NCBI GenBank assembly: GCA_035294725.1 | Contig: DATGKK010000106.1 | Location: forward strand, 1 to 19,090 | Direction: 5' to 3' | From: DATGKK01 sp035294725 | GTDB lineage: Bacteria; Actinomycetota; Acidimicrobiia; Acidimicrobiales; Bog-793 | DNA: 19,090 bases | Shown here: one piece after another, positions 7,228-15,696 of the stretch | Numbering within the stretch: position 1 is the first letter of the stretch | Layout of the letters: every line of letters begins with the position of its first letter | The notes under the pieces: generated by a model | Databases searched by the model: none | The model's input: the letters and a program-made list of their open reading frames with translations, nothing else | Told to the model about the DNA's origin: nothing | Program-made: the position numbers and the translations under genes

Positions 7228-7302
7228 TCGGGGCGCCCGGATTCGAACCGGGGACCTTCTGCTCCCAAAGCAGACGCGCTAACCAAGCTGCGCCACGCCC
7301 CG
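7228..7302 (-). tRNA. tRNA-Pro (anticodon TGG)
   Basis: Read on the minus strand, a complete cloverleaf is present. The acceptor stem is CGGGGCG paired with CGCCCCG (7 bp), the D arm contains AGCTTGGTTA, the anticodon stem is TCTGC/GCAGA around the loop TTTGGGA (anticodon TGG), and the T arm is CCCGG-TTCGAAT-CCGGG. The discriminator base is A. The 3' CCA is not encoded and must be added by CCA-adding enzyme. The 5' C1 paired with G72 is typical of bacterial tRNA-Pro. U34 in the anticodon lets it read several CCN codons. Confidence 0.96.
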
Positions 7303-7311
7303 CACGAGACG

Positions 7312-7317
7312 ATGGTA
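7312..7317 (-). promoter_or_regulatory. Putative -10 box for tRNA-Pro
   Basis: TACCAT on the minus strand, nine bases before the mature tRNA 5' end. It matches TANNNT. The region 17 bases further upstream is a C/G run without a -35 match. Confidence 0.4.
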
Positions 7318-7360
7318 CCGACCGGCCAGCCCCCCGGGGGACGAGGCGCCCGTGCCGGGC

Positions 7361-8374
7361 TCACGCGACGAGGGTGAGGACGAAGGCGACGTAGGCGAGC
7401 ACGATCCCGGTCCCGAAGAGGCGACCGAGACCGCGGCGGGACGCGGCGACCGCGAGCGAGGAGACCGTCAAGGCCGCGTACCACCAGGCCACGTCGATGC
7501 CGCCGGAGCCGGCGGCTCCAAGCCCGACGATGGCTCCTGGCAGGAGCAGTCCCGCGATCACGTTCAGCCCGTTGCTGTTCATCGCCTCGCTCAGCACGGC
7601 CGCACCTCGGCCGCGCCGGGCGAGATAGACCGCCGAGACGGCGTTCGGCAGGCTCGTCACCGCCGCGAGCATCACGCCCCCGACCACGATCGCCGGTGCG
7701 CCGAGCCGGGCGCCGATGACCGTCCCGGTGCGCTCCATGAGCGCGCTCGCGACGACGACGGCCCCGAGGCACAACGCGACGGCACCGAGGTCGGTCCGCA
7801 GGCCCCGCGGACCGGGCGCGGGCACGGGCAAGGGCCCGAGCTCGACGTCCTCCTCCCGGACCGCGCCCGCAAGCCAGGCGGACGCGCGCCCCCGCTGCTG
7901 CAGCCGCCCGAGCGTCCGCGCCCCGAGGGACACCACGACGGCATAGGGGGCGAAGCCCGCGAGCGCGAGCGCAAGGGCGGCACCGACGGGGAGGGCGCCC
8001 GACACCAACAGGAGGGCCGAGGCGACCATGACGCAGGCAAGGGCGCCTTCGAGCACGACGACGCGCCGGTGGAGCGCGATCCGGCCTGAGGCGAGCGCAC
8101 CGAGCCCGAGCAGCCAGGCGAGGTTGAACACGTTCGAGCCGAGCACGACGCCGACACCGACGGCGTGCTGGCCGCGCTGGAGGGCGGTGACGGAGGAGGC
8201 GATCTCCGGGCTGTCGGCGGCGAGGGCCGTCACGAGGCCGAGACCGGCCTGGGACAGGCCGAGCCCGACGCCAAGGCGCTCGAGGCGCCGCGCCAGCACC
8301 GCGCTCGCCGCGAGCGCGGCGGCTGCGCCGAGGCCGAAGGTGACGGCATCGGCAGTGAGCGAGGGGGGCGGCAC
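7361..8374 (-). CDS. Na+/Ca2+-exchanger-family cation antiporter with divergent second signature
   Basis: A 337-residue membrane protein. I chose GTG 8374 because AAGGAG (8380-8385) lies five bases upstream on the minus strand; the longer reading to 8464 adds a basic, non-membrane extension. The protein has about ten hydrophobic spans in two inverted halves. The alpha-1 repeat reads ADSPEIASS (53-61), then GSNVFN (79-84). The alpha-2 repeat reads TSLPNAVSA (240-248), then NSNGLN (266-271). In typical members alpha-2 has TSLPE and often an acidic last residue; here both positions are Asn (244, 271), while alpha-1 gains Asp54. The family exchanges Na+, Ca2+, H+ or other cations across the membrane. 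The altered sites make the ion specificity uncertain. It lies upstream of tRNA-Pro on the same strand. Confidence 0.85.
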   Translation of the reverse strand: MPPPSLTADAVTFGLGAAAALAASAVLARRLERLGVGLGLSQAGLGLVTALAADSPEIASSVTALQRGQHAVGVGVVLGSNVFNLAWLLGLGALASGRIALHRRVVVLEGALACVMVASALLLVSGALPVGAALALALAGFAPYAVVVSLGARTLGRLQQRGRASAWLAGAVREEDVELGPLPVPAPGPRGLRTDLGAVALCLGAVVVASALMERTGTVIGARLGAPAIVVGGVMLAAVTSLPNAVSAVYLARRGRGAAVLSEAMNSNGLNVIAGLLLPGAIVGLGAAGSGGIDVAWWYAALTVSSLAVAASRRGLGRLFGTGIVLAYVAFVLTLVA

Positions 8375-8432
8375 GGCGGCTCCTTGGACGCGGCTTGAAG
8401 CTGCCGACCAGGCTTCCCGGCTCGCCGCCTGG

Positions 8433-8438
8433 ATCGTA
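8433..8438 (-). promoter_or_regulatory. Putative -10 box for the antiporter gene
   Basis: TACGAT on the minus strand. Transcription would start about 50 bases before GTG 8374, leaving a leader that includes the AAGGAG ribosome-binding site. No -35 is evident. Confidence 0.35.
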
Positions 8439-8512
8439 GCCTCCCGCCGGCCGCGAGCCCTCACCGGTGGCTGCGCGGAGGTCGCCGACCGGGGGTGACG
8501 AGCTCGGGCCGG

Positions 8513-8553
8513 GGCGAGCGGCGGCGGTTTTGCGAAGCGGCCGCCCGCTCGCC
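8513..8553 (+). promoter_or_regulatory. Inverted repeat just upstream of the tig -10 box
   Basis: Arms 8513-8525 and 8540-8553 can pair over 13 bp with a single bulged C at 8544. The core GGCGAGCG/CGCTCGCC is perfect. The repeat ends two bases before the TAGGAT box and covers the -35 region of tig. It could be a regulator site; as RNA it would lie upstream of the predicted start and would not be transcribed with tig. It lies in the 198-base gap between the divergent antiporter and tig genes. Confidence 0.4.
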
Positions 8554-8555
8554 GG

Positions 8556-8561
8556 TAGGAT
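8556..8561 (+). promoter_or_regulatory. Putative -10 box for tig-clpP-clpX
   Basis: TAGGAT lies 11 bases before ATG 8573, with TTGCGA at 8530-8535 as a possible weak -35 (20-base spacer). No Shine-Dalgarno sequence is seen between the box and the ATG, so the transcript would have a leader of about five bases. Confidence 0.5.
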
Positions 8562-8572
8562 CACCGGGCCAT

Positions 8573-9985
8573 ATGCGCGCATCGTCTGAAGTTCTCGAAG
8601 GCAACAAGGTCAAGCTCTCCGTCGAGGTCGACGAGGACGAGCTCGCCACCGCCGTGGACGAGACGATGCGGCGCCTCCAGCGCGAGGTCAGGGTGCCGGG
8701 CTTCCGTCCCGGCAAGGTGCCGCGGCGGCTGCTCGAGGTGCGCCTCGGCCCGAAGGTGATCCGCGAAGAGGTGATCCGCAATTCGTTGCCGGACTACTAC
8801 GCCCAGGCGGTGGAGGAGGCGGCGCTCGACACCATCGCGCCGCCCGAGATCGACATCACGGCCGGGGAGGACGGGGGGCCGCTCGCCTTCGACGCCGTCG
8901 TGGAGGTGCGTCCGAAGGTGTCGATCGCGGGCTACGAGGGACTCCAGATCACGGTCCCTGCGCCCGTCGCGTCCGACGCCGAGGTCGCCGAGCGGCTTGA
9001 CCGCCTGCGCGAGCAGTTCGCCGAGCTGCGCGAGGTGGACCGGCCCGCCCGCGAGGGGGATGTCGTGACGATCGACGTCGCGGCGACACGAGAAGGCGAG
9101 CCGGTCGAGGATCTCTCGACGCCGGACTTCGTCTACGAGCTCGGCTCGGGCATGGTCGCTCCCGGAGTGGACGAGCAGCTCGTCGGCGCCAAGGCCGGTG
9201 TCATCGTCGAGGTGCCGGTCGACGACGCGCCCGGAGGACCGGCCCAGCTGCGGATCCTCGTGAAGCTCGTGCGGGAGAAGGTGCTCCCGGAGGCCGACGA
9301 CGACTTCGCCTCGGAGGCGTCGGAGTTCGACACGATCGAGGAGCTGCGCGCCGACCTGCGCAAGCAGCTCGACCTCGTGCGGCGCTTCCAGGCTTCGTAC
9401 ACCCTGCGCGAGAGCGCCGTCGCCGAGCTCGCCAAGCTCGTCGACGTGGAGCCGCCCGAGACCCTCATCCACGAGGAGCTCGACCGCCTGCAGGCCAGCT
9501 TCCTCCGCCAGCTGCACGAGCGCAGGATCACCCTCGACCAGTACCTCGCGGCGACTGGCCAGGGCGCAGAGGAGCTCATGGCCGAGCTGCACCAGCAGGC
9601 CGCCGAGCAGGTCAGGGTCGACCTTGCCCTCCGGGCTCTCGCCGAGGCCGAGGCGCTCGAGGTGAGCGACGACGAGCTCGCGAGCGAGATCTCCGCCTAC
9701 GCGGAGTCGATTGGCCGGCCGGCCGCCCAGGTCGCGCGGCAGTTCGCCGAGGGGTCCGGCCTCGAGCGGCTACGCTCCCGGCTGCGGAGCTCCAAGGCCG
9801 TGACGTGGCTCGTAGAGCACGTCGACGTCGTGGACGAGCAGGGGGACCCGGTGGACCGATCACTGCTGATGGATCTCGAGGGCCCGGCAACCACCGACCG
9901 CGACAAGGTCGCGCCCGAGATGGCGCCGGCCGCTACCGTCGAGGGCGGGGAACCCGAGGAGACGGAGGAGGAGGACCAGGCGTGA
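8573..9985 (+). CDS. tig: Trigger factor, ribosome-associated chaperone
   Basis: A 470-residue protein with the full trigger-factor plan. The N-terminal ribosome-binding domain has the signature GFRPGKVP at 43-50, which docks at the exit tunnel. The FKBP-type prolyl isomerase domain follows (about 155-235, EGDVVTIDVAATREGEPVED and PGVDEQLVGAKAG). The helical C-terminal chaperone arms run to about 425. The last ~45 residues form an acidic, probably disordered tail (GGEPEETEEEDQA), longer than in E. coli and common in actinobacterial forms. It cradles nascent chains and helps them fold. ATG 8573 was chosen because family similarity starts there and TAGGAT precedes it. The stop overlaps the clpP start by 4 bases (GTGA), giving a coupled folding/degradation operon. 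Confidence 0.97.
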   Translation: MRASSEVLEGNKVKLSVEVDEDELATAVDETMRRLQREVRVPGFRPGKVPRRLLEVRLGPKVIREEVIRNSLPDYYAQAVEEAALDTIAPPEIDITAGEDGGPLAFDAVVEVRPKVSIAGYEGLQITVPAPVASDAEVAERLDRLREQFAELREVDRPAREGDVVTIDVAATREGEPVEDLSTPDFVYELGSGMVAPGVDEQLVGAKAGVIVEVPVDDAPGGPAQLRILVKLVREKVLPEADDDFASEASEFDTIEELRADLRKQLDLVRRFQASYTLRESAVAELAKLVDVEPPETLIHEELDRLQASFLRQLHERRITLDQYLAATGQGAEELMAELHQQAAEQVRVDLALRALAEAEALEVSDDELASEISAYAESIGRPAAQVARQFAEGSGLERLRSRLRSSKAVTWLVEHVDVVDEQGDPVDRSLLMDLEGPATTDRDKVAPEMAPAATVEGGEPEETEEEDQA

Positions 9986-10611
9986 GCGCGTCGAGCTATC
10001 TCGTCCCGACCGTCGTGGAGCAGTCGAGCCGAGGAGAGAGGGCCTACGACCTGTACTCGCGCCTTTTGCGCGAGCGGATCATCTTCATCGGCACGCCGAT
10101 CGACGACACGATCGCGAACCTGGTCTGTGCCCAGATGCTCTTTCTCGAGTCCGAGGATCCCGAGAAGGACATCAACGTCTACATCAACTCCCCCGGCGGC
10201 GACATCACCGCCTTGTTCGCCATTTACGACACGATGAAGTTCGTGCGGCCGGACAAGTCGACCTTCTGCTTCGGCCAGGCGGCCTCGGCGGCGGCCGTCC
10301 TCCTCGCGGCCGGCACGAGAGGCAAGCGCTTCGCCCTCCCGCATGCTCGGATCCTGCTCCACCAGCCCTACGGGGGGGCGGCGGGGCAGGCGACCGACAT
10401 CGAGCTCCAGGCAAAGGAGATCCTCCGGATGCGGGACCTGCTGAACCAGCTGCTCGCGGACGACACCGGGCAGCCGATCGAGAAGATCCACGCCGACACC
10501 GACCGGGACTTCATCATGAGCGCCGACGAGGCGCGCGAGTATGGAGTGATCGACGAAGTCATCAGCAGCAGAGAGACCGTCGGCGTCGTGAGCGCCGTCG
10601 GCGCGGCCTAG
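9982..10611 (+). CDS. clpP: ATP-dependent Clp protease proteolytic subunit, ClpP2-like
   Basis: A 209-residue serine peptidase subunit that assembles into heptameric rings and degrades proteins fed by Clp ATPases. The catalytic triad is readable as Ser102 (GQAASAAAVLL), His127 (LLHQP) and Asp176 (TDRDF). Each is offset by exactly five from E. coli 97/122/171. Ala after the catalytic Ser, the YLVPT...EQSSRG N-terminus and YDTMKFVRPD match the actinobacterial ClpP2 type rather than ClpP1, which has ASMGE. GTG 9982 overlaps the tig stop; a GGAGGAGGAGG run upstream serves as ribosome-binding site. Actinobacteria usually have clpP1-clpP2 side by side here; only one copy lies between tig and clpX. 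clpX follows after 12 bases. Confidence 0.96.
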   Translation: MSASSYLVPTVVEQSSRGERAYDLYSRLLRERIIFIGTPIDDTIANLVCAQMLFLESEDPEKDINVYINSPGGDITALFAIYDTMKFVRPDKSTFCFGQAASAAAVLLAAGTRGKRFALPHARILLHQPYGGAAGQATDIELQAKEILRMRDLLNQLLADDTGQPIEKIHADTDRDFIMSADEAREYGVIDEVISSRETVGVVSAVGAA

Positions 10612-10623
10612 GGGGAGGGCGCA

Positions 10624-11895
<1,272 letters not shown>

Positions 11896-11917
11896 GCACG
11901 GAGAGCCGGAGCACCCT

Positions 11918-13291
11918 CTGACCGAGACGGGTCCGTTCTCGCCGCCGGCCGACGGGCCGTCGGGAGCCAGCATCGGAGAGGCGCTCGCCTGGCTCGACCG
12001 GCACATCAACCTCGAGGCGATCGCGTCCGGCCGGGCCGGCCGCTACCGCGAGCCGACCCGGGAGCGGATCCTCGCCCTCACCGACGCCATGGGCTCGCCA
12101 CAGGCGGCCTACCCCGTGATCCACGTCACGGGAACCAACGGCAAGGGCTCCTCGACGAGGATGATCGCCGCCCTGCTGCACGCCGAAGGGGTGCGGGCGG
12201 GCGCCTACGTGAGCCCCCACCTCGAGCGGATCAACGAGCGGCTGCTCATCGCCGACGAGCCGATCACCGACGCCGAGCTGGCGGAGCAGCTCGGCGCCCT
12301 CGCCGAGCTGGAGCGATTCCTCGGTGTGCAGCCCTCCTGGTTCGAGCTGATGACGGCAGCAGCCTTCAGGTGGTTCGCCGACGAGGCCGTCGAGGCTGCT
12401 GTGATCGAGGTGGGCCTCGGCGGCCGCCATGACGCGACCAACGTGGCGAACGGCACGGTCGCGGTCGTGACCAACGTGGAGCTGGACCACACCGACATCC
12501 TCGGGGGCACCCGCCAGGCGATCGCCGCCGAGAAGGCCGGCATCGTGAAGACCGGAGCCGTCCTCGTGCTCGGGGAGTCGGATCCTGAGATCGCCGCGAT
12601 CTTCGAGATCGAGGCGTCGGACGTCGGCGCCGCTGCCGTCTGGCGGCGGGGCGAGGACTTCGGTGCGGGCAACGTCCGCCTCGGCGTCGGCGGCCGGGTC
12701 ATGGACCTGTGGACGCCGGCCGGCCACTACGAGGACGTGCTCGTGCCGCTGCACGGCCTCCATCAGGCCGACAACGCGGCCGTCGCGCTGGCCGCCGCGC
12801 AGGCCTTCGTGGGCGAGCCGCTCTCCGAACAGGTCGTGCGGGAGGGCCTTGGTTCCGTGCGGGTGCCGGGCCGTCTCGAGGTGGTGATGCGCCGTCCCAT
12901 GGTCGTGCTCGACGGAGCCCACAACCCCGCCGGGGCGGCCGCCGCAGGTCGAGCCCTCGCGGAGGACTTCGAGGCGGCCCGCAGCATCATCGTGGTGATG
13001 GGGAGCCTGAAGAACCGGGAGCCCGTGCAGCTCCTCGGGGCGCTCGGGACCGACCGCGTACGGGTCGTCGTCGGCTGCACCCCCCCGAGCCCACGAGCGC
13101 TCCCAGCCTCGACGGTCGTGGAGGCGGCCCGCTCGCTCGGCCTTGCGGCGACCGAGTCGGGAGAGGTCGGCGAGGCGATCGACCAGGCCCTTGAGCTCGC
13201 GAGCGCCGAGGACCTGGTGCTCGTGACCGGGTCGCTCTACGTGGTCGGAGCGGCCCGGGCTCACCTGCGCAGTAGGGTGCCGCTCTCGTGA
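11918..13291 (+). CDS. folC: Folylpolyglutamate synthase / dihydrofolate synthase, apparent CTG start
   Basis: A Mur-ligase-fold enzyme of about 457 residues that adds glutamate to (dihydro)folates with ATP. The P-loop HVTGTNGKGSS is at about 69-79 and the N-terminal EALAWLDRHINLE at 21-33 is intact. Next come a GLGGRHDATNV motif, the DHTDILGG...EKAGIVK magnesium/ATP region, and LDGAHNPAG in the C-terminal domain. Between the clpX stop and the conserved start of the domain there is no in-frame ATG, GTG or TTG. CTG 11918 has GGAG (11908-11911) at normal spacing and is my choice. The alternatives are GTG 11828 inside clpX, which would add an unlike N-terminus, or a sequence error. The stop overlaps ndk by 4 bases. 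In related actinobacteria valS often lies between clpX and folC; it is absent here. Confidence 0.9.
   Translation: MTETGPFSPPADGPSGASIGEALAWLDRHINLEAIASGRAGRYREPTRERILALTDAMGSPQAAYPVIHVTGTNGKGSSTRMIAALLHAEGVRAGAYVSPHLERINERLLIADEPITDAELAEQLGALAELERFLGVQPSWFELMTAAAFRWFADEAVEAAVIEVGLGGRHDATNVANGTVAVVTNVELDHTDILGGTRQAIAAEKAGIVKTGAVLVLGESDPEIAAIFEIEASDVGAAAVWRRGEDFGAGNVRLGVGGRVMDLWTPAGHYEDVLVPLHGLHQADNAAVALAAAQAFVGEPLSEQVVREGLGSVRVPGRLEVVMRRPMVVLDGAHNPAGAAAAGRALAEDFEAARSIIVVMGSLKNREPVQLLGALGTDRVRVVVGCTPPSPRALPASTVVEAARSLGLAATESGEVGEAIDQALELASAEDLVLVTGSLYVVGAARAHLRSRVPLS
13273..13278 (+). promoter_or_regulatory. Putative -10 box for ndk inside the end of folC
   Basis: TAGGGT lies nine bases before GTG 13288, matching the spacing of other leaderless candidates in this window. 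It would let ndk be transcribed apart from folC. The overlapping GTGA junction also allows coupled translation. Confidence 0.35.
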
Positions 13292-13698
13292 ACCGGACCC
13301 TTGTGATCGCAAAGCCCGACGCCGTCCGCCGCGGCCTGTGCGGCGAGATCCTCTCCCGGCTCGAGCGCAAGGGGCTCTCGCTCGTGGCTGTTCAGCTGCG
13401 CACGATCGACCCCGACACGGCGGCGCGGCACTACGCCGAGCACGAGGGCAAGCCGTTCTACGCGGACCTCGTCGCGTTCATCACGGGAGGGCCGGCGCTC
13501 GTGATGGTGGTGGAGGGCCCGGCGGACTGCTGGCGCATCGTGAGGACGCTCATGGGACCGACGAACCCGGCCGAGGCGCCCCCGGGCACGATCCGAGGGG
13601 ATCTCGGCACCGTCATGACGGAGAACCTCGTCCACGGCTCCGACGGGCCCGAGTCGGCCGCGCGCGAGATCACGCTCTTCTTCCCCGACCTCGCCTGA
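13288..13698 (+). CDS. ndk: Nucleoside-diphosphate kinase
   Basis: A 136-residue enzyme of standard length that transfers the gamma-phosphate of ATP to nucleoside diphosphates through a phospho-histidine. The opening TLVIAKPDAVRRG matches the family, and the active-site motif NLVHGSDGPESA contains His116. The usual HGSDS is HGSDG here, a common variant. MGPTNPAEAPPGTIRGD is the nucleotide-binding segment. GTG 13288 overlaps the folC stop (GTGA). The gene is followed by a hairpin and then the mreB promoter, so ndk is likely the last gene of the upstream unit. Confidence 0.97.
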   Translation: MNRTLVIAKPDAVRRGLCGEILSRLERKGLSLVAVQLRTIDPDTAARHYAEHEGKPFYADLVAFITGGPALVMVVEGPADCWRIVRTLMGPTNPAEAPPGTIRGDLGTVMTENLVHGSDGPESAAREITLFFPDLA

Positions 13699-13728
13699 GG
13701 GCGGCTGCCTCGGACCGGGCAGCGGCCC
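13699..13728 (+). terminator. GC-rich hairpin after ndk
   Basis: Arms 13699-13709 and 13718-13728 pair at 10 of 11 positions around an 8-base loop, directly after the ndk stop. No T-run follows, so it is not a classical intrinsic terminator; GC-rich hairpins without U-tracts occur in actinobacteria. It sits just before the mreB -35. Confidence 0.4.
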
Positions 13729-13731
13729 GCC

Positions 13732-13760
13732 TTGAGAGTCCCGCTCCGATCCCCTAGCCT
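13732..13760 (+). promoter_or_regulatory. mreB promoter
   Basis: TTGAGA (13732-13737) and TAGCCT (13755-13760) are separated by exactly 17 bases, the best housekeeping-sigma promoter in the window. It would yield a leader of about 38 bases with AAAGGAG at 13787-13793 before ATG 13806. It probably drives the whole mreBCD-PBP2 operon. Confidence 0.65.
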
Positions 13761-13805
13761 GGAGGGGACCGCTCCGGCATCCCTCCAAAGGAGCTCCTCG
13801 CTCTC

Positions 13806-14837
13806 ATGCCCGAGAACAACATCTCCTTCATCGGCCGCGACATGGCCGTCGACCTCGGCACCGCCAACACCCTCGTCTACGTCCGCGGGAAGGGGATCGT
13901 TCTCAACGAGCCGTCGGTCGTCGCCATCAACGTGAAAGACGGGCATCCCCTCGCCGTCGGTGCCGAGGCGAAGCGGATGATCGGCCGCACGCCGAGCAAC
14001 ATCCAGGCCATCCGGCCGCTCAAGGACGGGGTCATCGCCGACTTCGAGATCTGCGAGATGATGCTCCGCTACTTCATCCGGCGGGTGCACCCGCGGCGCT
14101 TCTCGAAGCCGCGCATGGTGATCTGCGTGCCGTCGGGGATCACCGGGGTCGAGAAGAGGGCGGTCCAGGAGGCAGCCGAGTTCGCCGGTGCCCGCAAGGC
14201 GTACATCGTCGAGGAGCCCATGGCGGCGGCGATCGGTGCCGGCCTGCCCATCCACGAGCCCACGGGCAACATGGTCGTCGACATCGGCGGGGGCACCACC
14301 GAGGTCGCCGTCATCTCGCTCGGCGGCATCGTCGTGAGCCAGTCGATCCGTATCGGCGGCGACGAGCTCGACGAGGCGATCATCTCGTTCGTGAAGAAGG
14401 AGTACTCCCTCGCCCTCGGCGAGCGGACGGCGGAGGAGATCAAGATCGCGCTCGGCTCTGCCTGCGAGCTCGAGGAGGAGCTGCACGCCGAGATCCGGGG
14501 CCGCGACCTCGTGACCGGCCTCCCGAAGACCGTCGTCACCACGACCGAAGAGATCCGAAAGGCGATCGAGGAGCCGGTGGCGGCGATCGTCGACGCCGTG
14601 AAGGTGACCCTCGACCGGTGCCCTCCCGAGCTTGCCGCCGACATCATGGAGCAAGGGATCGTGCTCACGGGCGGGGGTGCCCTTCTGCACGGGCTCGACG
14701 TCCGTCTGCAGGGCGAGACGCACATGCCCATCGTCGTCGCACCGGACCCGCTCAACTGCGTGGCCCTCGGCAGTGGGATGTGCCTCGAGGAGTTCGAGGC
14801 ACTGAAGCAGGTGCTGAGCTCCTCGTCGAACCGCTGA
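13806..14837 (+). CDS. mreB: MreB, actin-like rod-shape protein
   Basis: A 343-residue protein with all actin-fold nucleotide motifs. Phosphate-1 is DLGTANT at 16-22, phosphate-2 is DIGGGTTE at 159-166, and the EEPMAAAIG connect region is at 136-144. The adenosine segment is GIVLTGGGALLHGL near the C-terminus. MreB polymerises on ATP under the cytoplasmic membrane and orients the elongation machinery. The ATG has a strong AAAGGAG ribosome-binding site, though the 12-base spacing is long. Length and motifs are standard. mreC starts 12 bases after the stop, so mreB leads a cell-shape operon. In actinobacteria MreB is absent from many polar growers and kept in some rods, filaments and spore formers. 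Confidence 0.98.
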   Translation: MPENNISFIGRDMAVDLGTANTLVYVRGKGIVLNEPSVVAINVKDGHPLAVGAEAKRMIGRTPSNIQAIRPLKDGVIADFEICEMMLRYFIRRVHPRRFSKPRMVICVPSGITGVEKRAVQEAAEFAGARKAYIVEEPMAAAIGAGLPIHEPTGNMVVDIGGGTTEVAVISLGGIVVSQSIRIGGDELDEAIISFVKKEYSLALGERTAEEIKIALGSACELEEELHAEIRGRDLVTGLPKTVVTTTEEIRKAIEEPVAAIVDAVKVTLDRCPPELAADIMEQGIVLTGGGALLHGLDVRLQGETHMPIVVAPDPLNCVALGSGMCLEEFEALKQVLSSSSNR

Positions 14838-14849
14838 CGCGGAGTCGCG

Positions 14850-15686
14850 TTGGCGACCTCGCGGCGCAACACGAGCCAGCGGCTCACGCTCCTCATCCTC
14901 GTGATCGCCTCGATCACGGCGATCACCCTCGACTACCGCGGCCCGGCGAGCCATGCGCTCGGCTCGGTGCGCAACGGCGTGCGAGACGTGTTCGCCCCGA
15001 TCCAGCAGGGCCTCTCGGAGGTCTTCCGGCCCGTCGGCGACTTCTTCTCCGGCGCGGTCAACTATGAGTCCGTCGTCAACGACAACGCCCACCTACGCGA
15101 GCAGATCGGCAACCTGCGCCGGCAGGCGCTCGAGAACCAGTCCGCCGCCGAGCAGCTCCAGCAGCTCCTCGCCCTCGAGCACCTCCCGTTCCTCGGGAAC
15201 TCCAAGGACGTCCTCGCGGACGTCATCTCCGGGCCCTCTTCCAACTTCGAGCTGACGCTCACGATCGACCGCGGGACCGCCGACGGTGTCGGGGTGGGCA
15301 TGCCGGTCGTCTCCGGGGCCGGGCTCATCGGCACGGTGATCAGCGCCGGCACCACGACCGCGGTGGTCCGGCTCGTCACCGATCCGAGCTCGAGGGTAGG
15401 GGTCAGGTTCCCCGACGGCGACGTCGGGGTGGCGAGCGGCCAGGGAGCCGGCCGTGATCTCTCTGTGCAGGTGATCGGGTCGTCCTCCCCCCTCCCGCGC
15501 CGGGGCCAGGTCGTGTTCACGAGCGGGCTGCAACCGTCGGCGTACCCGGCGGGCATCCCCGTCGGTACGGTCGCCTCGGTCCACTTCGCCGGGGGAGCGC
15601 TCAGCCCGACCGTCGCCATGAGGCCGATCGCGCTGCTGAGCGACGTGCAGTACGTCGCCGTCGTGCAGTGGCTGCCCGTCCCGTGA
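14850..15686 (+). CDS. mreC: MreC, cell-shape scaffold protein
   Basis: A 278-residue bitopic protein. One membrane anchor lies at about 12-28 (LTLLILVIASITAITL). A coiled-coil segment runs over about 75-110 (NDNAHLREQIGNLRRQALEN and onward). The external beta-barrel MreC domain runs from about 118 to 275, with PVVSGAGLIGTVISAG and a VTDPSSRVGVRF segment typical of the family. MreC bridges MreB/MreD and activates PBP2. It starts at TTG 14850 with GGAG at 14841-14844; no better start is available, since earlier codons lie in mreB. It is followed by mreD after 10 bases. Confidence 0.95.
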   Translation: MATSRRNTSQRLTLLILVIASITAITLDYRGPASHALGSVRNGVRDVFAPIQQGLSEVFRPVGDFFSGAVNYESVVNDNAHLREQIGNLRRQALENQSAAEQLQQLLALEHLPFLGNSKDVLADVISGPSSNFELTLTIDRGTADGVGVGMPVVSGAGLIGTVISAGTTTAVVRLVTDPSSRVGVRFPDGDVGVASGQGAGRDLSVQVIGSSSPLPRRGQVVFTSGLQPSAYPAGIPVGTVASVHFAGGALSPTVAMRPIALLSDVQYVAVVQWLPVP

Positions 15687-15696
15687 CGAGCCACCG

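Noticed and set aside
7331..7340. CCCCCGGGGG palindrome between the antiporter and tRNA-Pro
   Set aside because: It has no loop and no T-tract, so a stable terminator is not supported; expected in GC-rich spacer DNA.
8528..8540. Possible ClgR-type operator half-site (GCGAA) upstream of tig
   Set aside because: Only one half-site is present; the matching GTTCGC at the proper distance is missing.
10342..10410. Ala instead of Met after the catalytic Ser of ClpP considered as a defect (Ser102 codon lies just upstream of this stretch)
   Set aside because: GQAASAAAVLL is the normal form in actinobacterial ClpP2, and the Ser-His-Asp triad is complete.
13458..15092. A long minus-strand frame opposite ndk, mreB and mreC
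   Set aside because: It crosses three well-defined plus-strand genes and an intergenic promoter, with low-complexity composition.
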